DNA from: Crocodylus rhombifer
Lineage: Eukaryota > Chordata > Crocodylia > Crocodylidae
DNA length: 64,000 bases
Reading direction: 5' to 3'
Assembly: GCA_038503035.1 (NCBI GenBank)
Contig: JAVSML010020405.1
Span: forward strand, 155,671-219,670
How positions within the stretch are numbered: the first letter of the stretch is position 1; each line of letters opens with the position of its first letter. Positions 43,962 through 58,088 of the stretch are shown piece after piece. The notes under the pieces were generated by a model. The model made no database searches. It was not told where the DNA came from and worked only from the letters and a program-made list of their open reading frames with translations. The position numbers and the translations under genes were made by a program.

Positions 43962-44156
43962 CAGCTCATTCACGAGAGCTTGAGAACTTTTGGTAAGTTA
44001 CAGAAAAAAAAAAAAAGTAAAAAACACCATTTTAGAAGTCTCCATGTTTTTGTTTTTAAAAAAAGACCATTAACTTTAGCATTAATTTAAATTTTATTTG
44101 AAAGAGAAAAGCTATTTTATTGCTCGACAAAAAATGACAATTCATCACATTTACTT
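42750..44156 (-). other. A/T-rich flank, possible extended KHDRBS1 3'UTR
   Basis: This tract continues the low-GC, U-rich character of the 3'UTR (on the minus strand) for 1.4 kb, with ATTTA-like motifs and a 27-base A run at 43933-43959. No coding potential is seen. It may be an alternative longer 3'UTR; an ATTAAA on the minus strand occurs at about 43280-43275. RNA evidence would decide. Confidence 0.35.
42755..42780. repeat. ATT microsatellite
   Basis: About seven ATT units followed by a T run at the outer edge of the KHDRBS1 3' flank. Confidence 0.85.
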
Positions 44157-45374
44157 TGATTAAAAAAGGACTAAACTTTATTGACAAACTGCTGCAGACA
44201 TTTTGACAAGTTTTAGCTACCTATTTAGGCAGACTTACACATGTAGCATTTAATCTTCAAGAACAATGTGGGAGGACAGTGTACAAATCCCATTAGGACT
44301 TTAACCTATGTACAAAGTGAACTTTTTCCTCATTTTTCAGCTGCAGTGTCCCTTTTTATGTAAAGCTAGTGTTGAGATGCACTTGAACAAGTAGCTGGGA
44401 TTGCTAAATATCAACAGCTCTGCCAATTTTAAAAAGCTTGCACTGTGCGACCTGCCCCAAACACTCTAGGATGAGAAGTCTGTAAGTTTTACAGAACTCG
44501 GAGCTATTCATTTAATACTTTGCTTCCTAATTTCCAACGCTGGGCAATTAAGACAGAGCCATGGAGTCAAAATTTGCTCTTTCCTTAAGAAGTTCTCCAC
44601 GCAGAACCAAGGTAAGAACCCCTCACTGGAAAAACCTGATTCCCAAGCGTCTCTCAACACTGCACATTCGGGGCTAGATTTCAAAACCCACATAAGAAAA
44701 GTCAATTTAACAAACCTAATTCCTTTTAAGTCAATTAACTTAAAAAAAAAAAAGGCTATTTAATTTGTTATGAGGATCCTTTGTATTAAAATTTAAACTT
44801 ATAGAGTCACCAGCCATCTGCTTTTAAGGAAAGTTTGATATCTGAATTTATTTTTAAACGGTGGCAGCCACTACCGTTACATTATGATTTTAACTTCTTA
44901 AAAACAGCCCTGAATTTTGAAATGTAGCCTACTTTGGGATTCTGCAACTACAATTTTTACGGGTTGCTTAAAAACCAAACTTAAAAGGTTAACAAAAACC
45001 TTAACTTCATAACTGTTAAGCAAGCATGTCACTTTGGAAACTAACATTTTTTTTTTAAACTCAACTTTTTTGTATTAAAAAAAGTACAGTTTTTTTGTTT
45101 TTTTTTTAATATCTAAACAACAGAGAAAGAAAAGCAGTCTACACACTTAAAAAAAATTAAAGTCGGTCTTCTAAATCTATTTAACTCATTTTAAAATACT
45201 ACGTACAGAAGCCAGAATGCGGGGTGAGGATGGAGTGGGAGAAAAAGAGGGCCACGAAGAAAAACAGTTAGACAATTACTTGTCTGGTGTGGGCAAAGCA
45301 ACAGGAATCCTGGGAGATACAAGAATCAGTAACAACTGTTTGCTCATAACTGATATTTTTCCCTCATGTTTGTT
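44157..45374 (-). other. KHDRBS1: KHDRBS1 3'UTR with poly(A) signal
   Basis: About 1.2 kb of A/T-rich sequence follows the stop codon. A canonical AATAAA on the minus strand lies at 44182-44177, so cleavage is expected near 44155-44165; this length is close to what I recall for the mammalian 3'UTR. Other AATAAA matches lie slightly further downstream (around 44117 and 44096). The end point is inferred. Confidence 0.7.
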
Positions 45375-45472
45375 TTAATAGCGTCCGTAGGGGTGCTCTC
45401 TGTAGGCCCCTTTCACTGGCCTAGCTGGCGGGGCCTTCAAGGAGGGCCTTGTCCCATTCCAGTCATCTTGGC
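45375..45472 (-). CDS. KHDRBS1: KHDRBS1 exon 9: C-terminal nuclear localisation tail and stop
   Basis: 98 coding bases. It encodes [18 protein letters not shown] and [13 protein letters not shown], then TAA at 45375-45377. The basic tail is the nuclear localisation signal of Sam68 and is fully conserved in form. Acceptor CCTGCAG. Confidence 0.97.
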
Positions 45473-48400
45473 CTGCAGGAAAGAAAGCAACATGTCAAAA
45501 CACGCAGCACACTCCCCGGCAGAGCTGCATGTCACTGTGGCGTGCTGGGCAGAGCACCCGCCTGGGGTGCTGATACCGCCGGCGCCGTGACGTCCAAGAG
45601 CATCCATCTTCCCAGGGCTCTCCCGGCTCCAAACCCTGGGGACGCTGGCCCGGAAGTTCTGCTACAAGGGACGCTAGCTGCACGCTGGGCACCCTCCCGT
45701 TTTCCAAAACTGTTTCGCAAAGATCGCTTGTGGGGCCACCCTTCGGGAGTCGTCGAATAAATGCCCCCGGACAAGCTGAGTATCTCTGGCTTACGCATTC
45801 CACGTCCTATCAAGGTATTTGAAACCGAGTCTAGTTCCTGAAGCAGCTCTGGCAGTTGGCCTCATCTAAGGTCACAAAAATGACAGCCCTTCCAGCGGCA
45901 TTTTAGAATGCGTCACCTCCAATTTCAGGGCTACAAGACACCCCCCTCCCTTTTAACGCAAGCACGAGCCCACACAAACAACAGATTGCGAATGCTCCCA
46001 GCAACGGCAGGAATCTTGCACCAAACGTTCAGATACTGCTCCGCTTTCTGCCAGATATTCCTCACTCCATCACGCTGCTTCTACTACCAAGGAAACGTCT
46101 CCAGCGTGGTTTTACTAATTGACAGCCTGGTTCCTGAGATCGAGCACTATTCCCGAACCACTGCCTGTGCCCTGACACGTATTAATGATGATGATAAAAA
46201 GCTTTTGGTAAGACAGACGAATACCTTCAAAACATTCTTCTCCTGCATAAGTAACTGCAAAAACCAGTTCAAGTCCAGTTCACCTGCAGCTGAAGCCTGA
46301 GAAAGCCAAGCTCCAATTTCAGGATAGCTTGTGCTTGGGATATCTGTATTTGCATGTCTGCTATTCTGTCTGCGGGTCACTGGTTCTGGTGAAATAAATA
46401 TCCACCAGGCAAGCCCAGCGCTCCATTTCCACTCTTGTGGGACACCTTCCCATCTCCCTCGAAGCAGCCTCCATGCCAGAGACACAATTTATTTTTCTAA
46501 TTTTGTTTTCATGGAAGCAGAGACCAAAAGGAAATCACTGTGGATAAACAGATTAACTGTGGCAACTTCGTGCCAAGCCTACTATGTGCAGTTTGGCCCT
46601 TTATATCACGGACTGAACCCCCCCCGCCCCCAGCAAAATGCCACACACTGCTCTCTTACCAAGTAGGAGCACAAAAAAACTCTTTGTGCTGCGTGACCAA
46701 CTCAGGCAGCAAACCAAAGCATTTAACAGCCATTCTAAAAAAAAAGGCATGAGAGATACCCAATATTGGACAGCAGCCGTCTATTCACATTTACCTTAAA
46801 ACAGAAAACAGTCTTTGCTTTGGCATCTGAATTTAAGCTCCACAAAAGTATGGACCAGAGGGTATTTAGAGACAAGTCTTGCTCACAGATCATTCCTGAA
46901 GCAGGAAAGTCTTACTTCTGCTTCTGAGCCCTGAAATACACTCAACTAACCATCTCTCTCCTCACCTTGAACATACCTGAGACTCAAAGCCTAATTTAAA
47001 ATACATCCCCCTTGGAACTCACTTCCTCTGCACTGACTGGAGGCTGCTTTTAATATAGAAAAAGCAGATTCGTGTAGTGGTTTTAGCTCCTGATGGTTTG
47101 AACAGCAAGACAGGAGACCAGGTATCTCTCTTTTTGCCCTACAGCCAAGAGCAGCTCACGAAGCCTAGCACAAGGGTGGACAGCTTGCAGCAGGGGTATC
47201 ATGAGTGGCACGGGCACCCTTTGTGTGGCAAGTCAAAGACCAGGGAGGGAGCAGAAAGCAGAGCAGCAGCAGCTTGGGCAGGAGAGGGGAATTGGAGCAG
47301 CATTTGCAGAGGTCATGAGGCTTCCTTTGTGGCACACCGGCCAAAACGGTTGACCCCCCCGCCCCCAAAAGAACTTCAGTTTATTCAGTTCAACTAAATT
47401 CTCATTTTGCAGGATCAGCCATTGTTCTAGTCAGTGAGTGCAGATTTAAGGCACAGTCCTTCACCTCAAGCGTACTTCTACTAGCCAGGTTTCATAGGCC
47501 ATGGGTACAGAAGCCACCAGAGACCAACAGTGCTGCACCAAGTTAAAGGGAAGTCTTACTACTAAATTAAAAACCACCTTCCAAGCAACTGTTTACTGCA
47601 GTCAGTGTCAGTTGTAGGGGTTTTGGAGGATAAAGCACAAGTGGAGCTGTGGATTCATACAGCTCCATAAAACAGGAACCATGCAAACCCAAATGCAATG
47701 AAAGTTATCTTGTAGGTGCAAATCCAGGTCTCCAGTTGTGGAGCCTTCCCTGGAACAGAGAAATTCCAAAAACAGTGCACTTCTGTGGAAATTAAAAGAC
47801 ATCCTACCAGTGAAAGACAGTGGGACTTGAAAAAGGTCACCTCTGTGAGAGGCTAGATAAGAGCCAAGATGCGTGGCCTCACTGCAATTGTCATTTCAAA
47901 CCTACGGTTTTGGAATGCAAATATTTTCCCACAAAGGCTGGTTCCCTACCCCCGTCCCACTACATCTCCATCACCCGCAGTTTCCTGTGCGCTGCTCAGA
48001 ACTTCCTTCACTGTTTCTGCCTTAAAGCAACTCCCATTGAACTTTAGCCCCTTATCTCACTGTTCCCAGACATACCGTAAGCTTCATAAGATTCTTGTGC
48101 CTCCCCGTGTCCATAATCATAGTATTCTGTATCCCTGAAAGACAAAAGGAAATTCGTTACGTGGAAGGAAACATTTCTACAGCCCAACAGCTTGAGCATT
48201 CAAGTTCAGGCGAACCTCCCTCCTGAGCATGCTGCAAAACTGTGCAATGACTCAATAGAAGCTGCTGAAGCCTCCCAACTACTGTGGATAAGCATCCACT
48301 GCTCAAGACACGTTCCAACACACTAGAAACAAGAAGAACAAGTCACTCCCCTCCGCCTCAAAAGGGGAGAGGAAGTAGACACGTTTCCTTTCTACCTGCA

Positions 48401-51400
48401 AGTTGTGCAAGTCATGCAATTCTGTCACTAAAGGGACAGATGACAAACTTACCCTTGGCCCTGGCTGTAGTAACCTTCGTAACCCTCGTAACTCTGATCA
48501 GCATAAGCATCATCATAGCCCTGAAAACAGATGTTGACATAGAAGTATTCATGTGGAGGGTCTCATCCATCCCAAGGAGAACAGTAAAATGCAATTTAGT
48601 CTGAAATGCTTTTTACAAGAACTTGGAACTGCTGGCACATCCAATGGGACTCAGCACCTGAAAGAGCCCAGGAAAACTGATATACCACCCCCTCAATCTC
48701 ACCCCAAAACATTTTTTTTTTTTAAACTGGATTATTTTTCATTGCTTTTAAAAAAATCAGCCTGTTTAAAAGGACACCAGTATTAATTCACAATGTGTTC
48801 AGGCCTAAACACAATCTTGTTAAAAAATGGCACTAAAAATGCTTAATCCAGGAGACTATCAATAAGCTGAGTTACAAGCTGTGCGGCCCTTTGTATAAAA
48901 GAAAAATCACTGGGAAAACATTTCAGGTCAAGCTTTGTAAGCGTGGTACAAGAGGTCACATACTACATCAAAGTGTGATCCTGCGAGGATTGTGCCATAG
49001 GGTATGTGACACTGGCACCAGTTATAGCATCCCCTCATGCGTAGCAAAAGGCTACAACATCTGCTGTAAAGGGTGCATTTAGTTCAAATCTACATGGTTT
49101 TTAACAATTGTAACAACCAATCAGAGCACAAGTTTGTTACCAAAAGCCCTGGAACTCAAATGAGAAAGCTGATTAAAACAGATTAAAACTGCCAATTTAA
49201 GACTGCTTTAAAAAATAGCACACAAACAAAAAGATCAACCCACCCCAGAGTGTCAAAAACCTGGTTTATAGTTTTGTGATGTGGGAGGAACTGAGCCATA
49301 CTGTCCTATTCCATCAGGCATGCAGAAGTCAGGCAAAATGTTGCATGCTGCATCCTGTCTACACTACAAATTCAAGTTATGCCAGAAGGCTTGTACAACT
49401 CGGTGGCAGAGAACACCGTTGCAAGGTAAATCAGACGAGAAACTCCTAGGCAGAGAAACAAGAGCCAGGAGAAAGCGGGATATTTTTAAAAGAAATCTCA
49501 GCCTTTGTAAATGGGTTCCCAAATATCTGCTGTTCGTCACCTAAAGCAAGGCTGTCAGTCTCTCTTTAAAATGCCAAGAGTCAACATTCAGTTAACAAAA
49601 TGCTGGGGCTATAAGCCTGGCCATACTGGTGGCAGAGATTTATCAGAGTTTATTCTCATTTTTAAGCTCTTGCTGTGCACTCCAAAGACTCCAGGGCTCC
49701 CTGCTTATACAAGAAGCTTCCTGCGGAGGTATTCCGATTCCCCTCCCCACCAATAGTATTTATGTTAAAATATACGTCTTGGCCACACTTCAGTCGAATT
49801 GTAATGATTTTCCTCTGGGAGCATTTAGGAGGAAGGCAAGAAAACAATGGTTGAAGGGGGAAGTAAGGTCACTCTGCCTGGCACCCATGCTTGCTGCTAA
49901 GCAGGACCACAAGGCCTGATAATAACAACAGCAGTATCCAACACGAGGTTATTTTGCCTGTCAGCAGGTCTGGCATCAGTAGGCAGCTCCTTACGTATTC
50001 TTCGTAGGTTTCTGGTGCCGGGGGAGGAGGCAGCGGTATTCTCTGGATGCCTGCTGCACGAGCCCTTGGTGCAGGGGCACCCCTTACAGCTGGTGGAGGG
50101 GGTACGCCCCGGGCCACCGTAGCTCCTCTGGCTATGGCACCTCTCACCGGGGCTCCTCGCACCAGGGCACCACGAGGAGGAGGAGGAGGAGGACCAACAC
50201 CACGCCCCCTGCAAAGAAAAAGGGAACAGGAACAGTCATGTGCTGTAGGACTCAGGGGTGACTCCCTAACTCAGTTCACCTGTGTGCATGTATGCCCTCC
50301 CACCGCACCGTGGCCTGTGTTATCACAACACCTAACCGCCCTAGAGTCACAGCCAAGAACCACGTTCCCAGGTGCCGTATAAATGCACAGAACCCAAGGT
50401 GGCCTTTGCACTAAAAATTAATTCTGACACCTAGAAAAGTAGCCCTGGACCTTCCTTCAAAATGTACCATAAGCCTCTTCGGACACATCAGATAGAGCAG
50501 GAGGGACCTATGGGGCCATAAAGATGTAATGATGAGATAGATGGCTGACTATGTAAGAGCACCAGACATTTAGACAGAAGCAGCTGTTTCTCTTGTGCTC
50601 CATTTGGAAAAACATGCTAGCTACAGTGGCACTGTGACAGCACAACTTCACCACCAATTTAGTCCAGTGCCTTGAGAAGAGAAACAGTAGCAGCATATTG
50701 CTTTCCAAGGGAGTTATGCTCAGAATTTGCAATTTAAGTCTATTATAGGAGCTGACAGAAGACAACCATCCAATAGGCTTCAAAATTAAGCTTTGGCTTC
50801 ACCTTCCCCGCAGTTTTAGAAAGCAGATGCAAATGCAATTTCCACAAGGCTGCTGTAAAGCTACTTCATTTCAGATACCAAAAAACCCAATTAACATTCA
50901 TTAAACCTTATAACCTCCGTCCCAGCACACCTATTGCTAGAACAGGCAGTGTCATAACTCCTGATTTAAGAGAAGCAGCCCCTGTAGTACAAAAAGGTCC
51001 AACAGCTGGAGTTCATAAGCAACAAAGATCAGCCTAGTTCAGCAATATTGTTAACATGACTTCCCACTACCAGCATTTGTGCTTTCCAGAGTTACCTTGG
51101 AACAGGTGGAGGAGGAGGGGGAGCTGCTCCTCTTCCTCTCACGGGGACCCCTCGACCACGTGCTGGCTCTGGCACACCATTCAGATAGGACAGCTCCAGA
51201 AACTGCTCCTGGCAGATATCATCCATCATATCCTGGGGAGAACAGGGAAAGAGAAAGTCAACTTCCAGCACAAGGTCACAGGTTACCATCTCCAAGCATC
51301 CTCACCAGAGAGCTGCAGAGAGCCACAGCAGAGGTCCAGAAGTGTCTACAGTCCCATTTTAAAGCCATGTCAGCTCACTGTCAGCAAAATGCTTCTGTGT

Positions 51401-54400
51401 GAAAATGCACCACTATGCTCCAGACAGAATGAGATGCAGCCCGATGCAGAGGAAATTCCCATTGGCACTACCGTCCATAGTGCCTTCTCACATTTCTGTG
51501 AACACAGCGCTTCTCTGCTTCAAACATATTCCTTTCCCCAGGGAATACTACTTTGGGATTTGGCAGAAGAGTCTATTAACCCAACAGAAGCTGTTGTGCC
51601 TGTCCGACCCCAGACATAGTTCAAGTTTCCAATAACAGTCTGAGGGCATCCCTTACAGCTGCCAGGGCAACACTGCAAAGCAAAAAATCTCCTACAGTTG
51701 GGTCTTCACCGAACAGGGGGATAAGGAAAAGAGCTGTGTTTGTTTCTGCCATCACTCGGGTCTTTCATCCAGGGAATTAGAGAAGGTCGAACCTCTAGCT
51801 CTGCTAATCAAATGTCATGAGCTCTACATGCCTGCTCCCCTCTTTCGTTTCTACCAAAGTCGCAGTTTTGCCTCGAGATGCCCAGACCATCCCCCAAAAG
51901 CGTGGGACTGGTCAAAACCGAAGCTTTAGAGTTGCTACGTTACATCCAAACAACAAAATGCCAAAAGTGAAAGCAAGGGTCTTGGAAGCTCAGGCAATGG
52001 AAGAAACATCTCCAAAGGAATAAAAAATGTTCATAAGATGCCCGATAAATTGCCATGAATCATCTTATGTCAAACCCATTAAAAAAGATAGAAGAGTTGA
52101 CTTAAGAGCTACTGGGATTTAAAATCTGACCAGATTTCCATGCTAGTTATATTTGTCTTTAAGTTTACTGCCCTCCAAACTCTTTTGTGTCTTTGTCAGA
52201 ATAGATTAAGATGTTCTTCTGTCCTACGAAGTGAAGTCCAGATCAAAACTAGTGAGAGCTAACAGGTTGCTAGCTCTTCTTCCAGAACTTTGAAGTTCCT
52301 TACAAGCCCATCCACATACTGTGCATCTGGGACCAGCTAATGAAGCTTCACCTAGAGATCTCCCTGGAAATTTCAAGTGATGAGTGGTACTCATCCAAGA
52401 AACCTCCTTCCCTGTAGAATCATGGGAATGTGGGGCTGGAAGGACCTCATTTGGTCATCTAGTCCAGCCCTCCTGCTCAAGGCAGCATCATCCTAGACTG
52501 CCATCCCAGCCAAGTACCTGTCCATCCTGCTCTTGAAAGCTTCCACGGTCGGATAGTCCATGACTTCACTAGATACCCTGTTCCAGTGCTTGACCACCCA
52601 TGTAGTGACAAAATTCTTCCTAATCTACAGTGTAAATTTCCTCTGCTGCAGTTCAAGGCCATGTGCTCCTAATCCTGCCCCTTGGAAGGTCTGTCTTCTG
52701 TAGGTCACAACTAAGACTGTTCTCTTTGTAAAATTACCATATGGGGTCAGGAGAGTAGCCCATCTGCTGCAATACCCAGTCTAATATTGGTCCTTTATGC
52801 TTCCAAAAACAGAACAAGAAACCACAAAGAAGCCAATTATGAAGTAACTTCTACCAAACCTATATTCCAATCCACTGTAGTTAGGGCATTACACAGAAGC
52901 CAGAGACACACCAGCTTTACAGCTAGCCTCTTAACTGAGAGCCATGGGACTTTTCAGTCTGGAAAAGTGCAGGCTCAGGGGCAATCTGATGGCCACCTAT
53001 AAGTTTATAAGGGGTGTTCACCAGGATCTGGGGGAATATTTGTTCACCAGGGCGCCCCAAGCGATTACAAGGTTGAATGATTATAAACTCCTGCAAGAAT
53101 GTTTCAGGCTGGACATAAGGAAGAACTTCTTTACTGTCCAAACCCCCAAGGTCTGGAATGGCCTGCCGCCCGAGGTGGTTCAAGCACCTACTTTGAATGC
53201 CTTCAAGAGAAACTTGGATGTTTTTCTTGCTGGGATCCTATGACCCCAGCTGACTTCCTGCCCCTGGGGCAGGGGGCTGGATTCGATGATCTTCCAAGGT
53301 CCCTTCCAGCCCTAATGTCTATGAAATCCATTTGAGGCAGCTTAAAAAAACCAAAACAATAATAAAAACCGTAACCCCTCCCCTCAAAAATATGCTTCCA
53401 CTTTGAAAAGAGCCAAGTTGTACATACCGGAACAAGGAATTTCTTGACCTCTTCCATGGCATGTGCCATGAGTGCATAGGCCTCACAAGGGGGTCCAAAG
53501 ACTTCAATGAAAACATGCAGATCCATATTTAAATGAGCATATTTGGGATCTCCCCCTTTGCGCAGATCTTCCTCCTGGAAAAAATATGTTTCAATTTCAT
53601 CAGGCTGTATAAAATGCAAAAAGATCTTCTCTCTATAAACCTGCTAACTAGGCCCTGACTAGCAGTATATGACCATCCAGAGGAACATTTTTCAGGCGTG
53701 TCTTGCCATGAATGGCCTACTGCTTACTGAGCACTAAGTATTATTCCTACTAAAAAAAAACATAAACAAGGTGTTCTGGTCTCCAATGAGACAATTGACA
53801 GCCATGAGATAACTGCATACTGGATTTGGGGGTGTGATTATGCAATGCCACTTGTCAAGCCTGGGTGAATATTTCAGTTAAAAGACAGAAAAGTCTGTAT
53901 GGAAGCATAAGATAAACGGCAACGAGCCATTCAATAATAATCAATATGTTACAGATGAATAAGTCAGAGTTCTTGCTTTGACACACAGCATGCTGTCAGT
54001 TGTATTTCTAATAGTACCAGTTCAGAGACAGTCTGACTTTCAACCTCTTTACCATCCTATCCAAGTAGTCATTAATAATTCTGCTCCACTTCATGTTCTT
54101 CTACCTGGTTCTGCACAGGAAGAACAAATTCCTAAGCTCTAATCTGAGCAGTAAAGTAAAAGGAGCTGATTTTCCCCATCTTAGGATCATAGGAGTGAAG
54201 AGAAAATTCCAAGAATCTAGTGTGATACTGCAGTTAATTCCCCACCCACCCCAGCCCTTTTATACAGTTACTGATGTGGGACAGTAGTTAAAACAAATTT
54301 TCTATTCAAGGAATTTGATTAATTGCTGACCTATTGAAACTCTAGTATTAAGAGCAGGGCTAGAGAAAATTAAGGCATATGGTACATGAATGAAGTAAAA

Positions 54401-57400
54401 GAGGCTAGGCAAACAGAAGATACCAGTGACAATGTGAGGTACAACAAGAATGGACTAGCTTCCCACAACAAAACAGATAATTTAATACAGATGAGCATTT
54501 AAAAAGTGTCTTCCCCAAAGGCACTAATAGACCTTTTCGACTGCTGTACATTTATCCCTCCCATTGACTGCAGTGTATGCTGTGGGTGCTCAGAACCTCT
54601 GAAAAGTCAGCTCATAAAATTTTAAAAGGCTATACATGATTTCACCAATTGAGTCTGGGTTAGCTTTATTGCTTCTTCCTGTATAACGTGATTTGTGGGG
54701 CTTGCTATACTAGTCAGTGGTTTTACCCTTTGGTTTACCATTAACAGCTACTCCTATTTTCTTTGGGGAAAATGCTTTCTATATCTTTGCAATACAGTCA
54801 CCAATCTTAAATGCACAGGTGGGCTCAAGTCACATCAGCAACAATATTCCTATCTAGTAGTTTTATCACAAGCAGCTAATCTATTCACCCACAAGTCTAC
54901 AACTTCATATCAGCCTGAAAGAAGTGGTGGTAATACTTCTAATACACTGATGCACCACTTTTTTTTCCAGCAGACAGCCACATGTGGGTATGACTATTCC
55001 TTTCTGTACCACACTCTTCCCCTAGGCACTGCCTTTGCAATGAAAAACTGTAGTCACATCAAACATGCTTGCGGTTTTCCAAATAGGCTTTGTTGTTAAG
55101 TGCCTAAATTCACTCAGCAGTCACTAAGTTGGGGAAAAAAAGTATAAAATGTAGAGGTGACCTGCAGAGTGTTAAAATAGAAGCTGTGATTTAATTCAAT
55201 GTTGACAGCCCATATTAACCAGACTTTGGGGGCAAGCAGAAGAGGAATTCCTTTCATTTTTCTTTTCTGAAATTCCCCTGACATTTTGATTCTCTAAACA
55301 TCACTTAGAATGCACCAGTCTTTGACATCTTCAGTGAACTGGCATACATCCAGAGGATTTCAGAGGGGAAAAGTTGCTTGTGTGCTCACGTTTTTAAAAA
55401 TAATTTGCTTCTTCAGTGAGCTTTCTTCCCACCGCTCAGTTAATGGGGGCACCAAGTAAAGATAACTAGAATTTTATTTGATTATTTTATCTTTGCAGTT
55501 CATCTTCAAAAAGAAACAGTCGTGCACCCTAAAGACACACAGAACAATAAGAGATTAATGGTTTCTACACGTCACATTTACTGCAAGAAGTTTAACTACG
55601 TCTCCTCCCTTCAAAAACACATCTGTTTTAGCTCTTCAAGGACCTCCCATCAGGGAAAAAGCCCTCTCGCAGGACTTCTAATCATTTCCAATCATGTAAA
55701 ATGCTTTGACCCCTCAGTGAAAGGCAACGTGCACAAATATATTAGTTCCAAGTCTGCTGCCCTTACCTTTGCTTTGTCTCTCATTGAACCTTTTCCAAGC
55801 ACAGAGATCTTTGCACCAGTTTCTTCCTGAAGTCTCTTGATAGTGTTGCCTTGAGGTCCCAAAATCTTCCCAACAAAGTTAAACTAACAGGGGACAAGCA
55901 GAATTTAGTCTTAAAGCTGAGTGCAGTTAAGGGCTGCTGCTAGTACAGCACAGGTTTCATGCACATGTCCAATGCAGTACACACACGAAGTTTAATGAGG
56001 CCATACTTGCCTTCACATTGCAGAAGATATGAAGAAAAAAAAAAAAAGTCTTATGGGAAAAATTTGCAACTGACCACAATATTCTTTTAATGAGAAAATT
56101 AATTTTGCCAGAAACTTGTGCTAAATTAGTTCAATCTATTTAGTTCTCATTTCTATGCTGCCACCCTTTTATGGGCAGCAAAATTGGAGTTGGAGGTTGT
56201 CTTAATTTTAAAATATGTAGAGAGATCTACGGGTGAAACACTACTCTAGCTACGACAGATCATAACTACTCATTGCTTTTCACACGCTGATCCTAAAGAC
56301 GTTTCAGGAATGCAAAAAATTAGAAATAAGATACTCCAAGCTTGCATAGGAGGCATTCCACAGAGAGCATGGGACTAGCATAACTTATGCTGACCCAAAG
56401 CCACTACTTGCTGACGGATTCAGGTGTACAACCCACAAAAGCTAGGCACAATGTGGAAGATGTGCTTATGTGAAAATCAAAGATACGCCAGTTCTTTTCT
56501 GGCCCTCACCTTGGGGTACTGTTTGACAGGTATCAGAACTCGTTCTTTCAGCTTCATGTTCTTGTGGGAAAACAAATCCAGGTAGTTCTCCTCCTCATCC
56601 TTCTTCGTTTCACCCTTCTGAATTTTTTCAATTTCTAAATGAGATAAAAATAGCATCATTTATGTTCTCCAAACTGAACCAACAGGCTACACTCAGCTGT
56701 ATCTTGACAGGCTACGCCACCCTAAATTCTCTGTGAATATGTTCACAATGATAACTGCAGCAACCGGATTAGGACAGTGTTAATAAGACAGCTGACCTGG
56801 TCTATCCTGGTTAAGTTTATCTGTTCTAAAAATCTCAGGCCAGAGGGCAAGACCACAGGACATCGTTAGATAAAAATAAGCAAGAGATGGAGTATGTTAT
56901 AAGCACCCCTCAGCAGGAAAAGAGCACAAACCCTTCAAATTCAACGCATTAGTACGATATAAATCTACAAAGTGCTCCCTACAGGCCATATCTGCAGTAC
57001 AAATCTATGCAATATCCTCCATTACCTACAAACCCACTAAAATACAACCTGTCTCTGTGACAAATAAAACACCCACCTGAAACCTTGAATGCACCTAGAA
57101 GAAGCCAGTCCCAAGCTTGCTGGTTCTACAAACCCCACTTCAGGGTTGCAACCACATGAGAATCAAGTTTATTAGAAAGTTAGTCTACAGCCTCCTGTAT
57201 GAAAAAGTTGCACCATTTTACATGAAGCTGCATTTTTCCATGGTTTAGTTCAAGTGATGTCAACCCACATGGATGGGTCCATTTTAGCTTAAGAACGGCT
57301 GTGCCAATTTAACTTTAATGGAGTCCTAATCCAGTTAAACCAAGCCAAATTCAAGTGCCCCCCACAAGATACTGCGCACAGATGGAAGTACAGCTTTTAG

Positions 57401-58050
57401 TTGTGTCGGTTTAACAAGTTAAGAGCCTACAAAAAAAATGGGAGTGGAAACATGCTGTCAACCTTAACCAAGCGCAGTTTAATTTTTACTTGTTATACTT
57501 TATAAATGCACAGCCTTGGGAAAAAGACAGAGAAATATGTTGGGGGGGGGGAACTGAGGGGGGACACTGAAACTGTTTCAGTTTTAGACAGATTTGGATT
57601 GAATCCCAAGTTTCTCTGAAACATGCTTTTCTATGAACAGAACAAGTAGGAACTAGAACTTCTAGACTCTCCTGGTTGTGGACAGTGGTGAGACTTCCAG
57701 TGAAATGAAACACCGAGAATCCGAGAACAGAAAACCTGCTCAGACGGTTCTTCCTTGGGTCTCAAGGATCGGTAGGTTTCTAAGTGAAGGACGGTAATAC
57801 ATTTAAAATTTTTTTTAACAAAAATTTTCAGAAGGGAATGTTAAAACATGGTTCTTTTCACGAGAGATAGAACTTACAATTCAAAAGACATACTTTGCCA
57901 CTAGAGATCGCTTTGATGATAGACAAGAAAACCGGCGCATGTTTCTAATGTAAGCAGTCCTTTTAAGTCTGTTTCCAAACAGCAACATAGCTTTCCACCA
58001 GGAATTGCTTTCTGGACTCCTACTGAACTGTCTCAATCTCATCAGATGAG

Positions 58051-58088
<38 letters not shown>

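Larger units (their letters stand above)
45473..48075 (-). other. KHDRBS1 intron 8
   Basis: 2.6 kb. It holds a MIR-like SINE piece and a possible hAT-like element (47070-47360). The rest is unassigned. No exon-like conserved reading frame was seen. Confidence 0.85.

Noticed and set aside
47070..47150. tRNA gene
   Set aside because: It has a tRNA-like A-box resemblance but no cloverleaf; it fits a diverged MIR-type SINE better.
58054..58087. Processed pseudogene with a poly(A) tail
   Set aside because: A long A run exists, but no gene-like sequence or target-site duplication could be found beside it.
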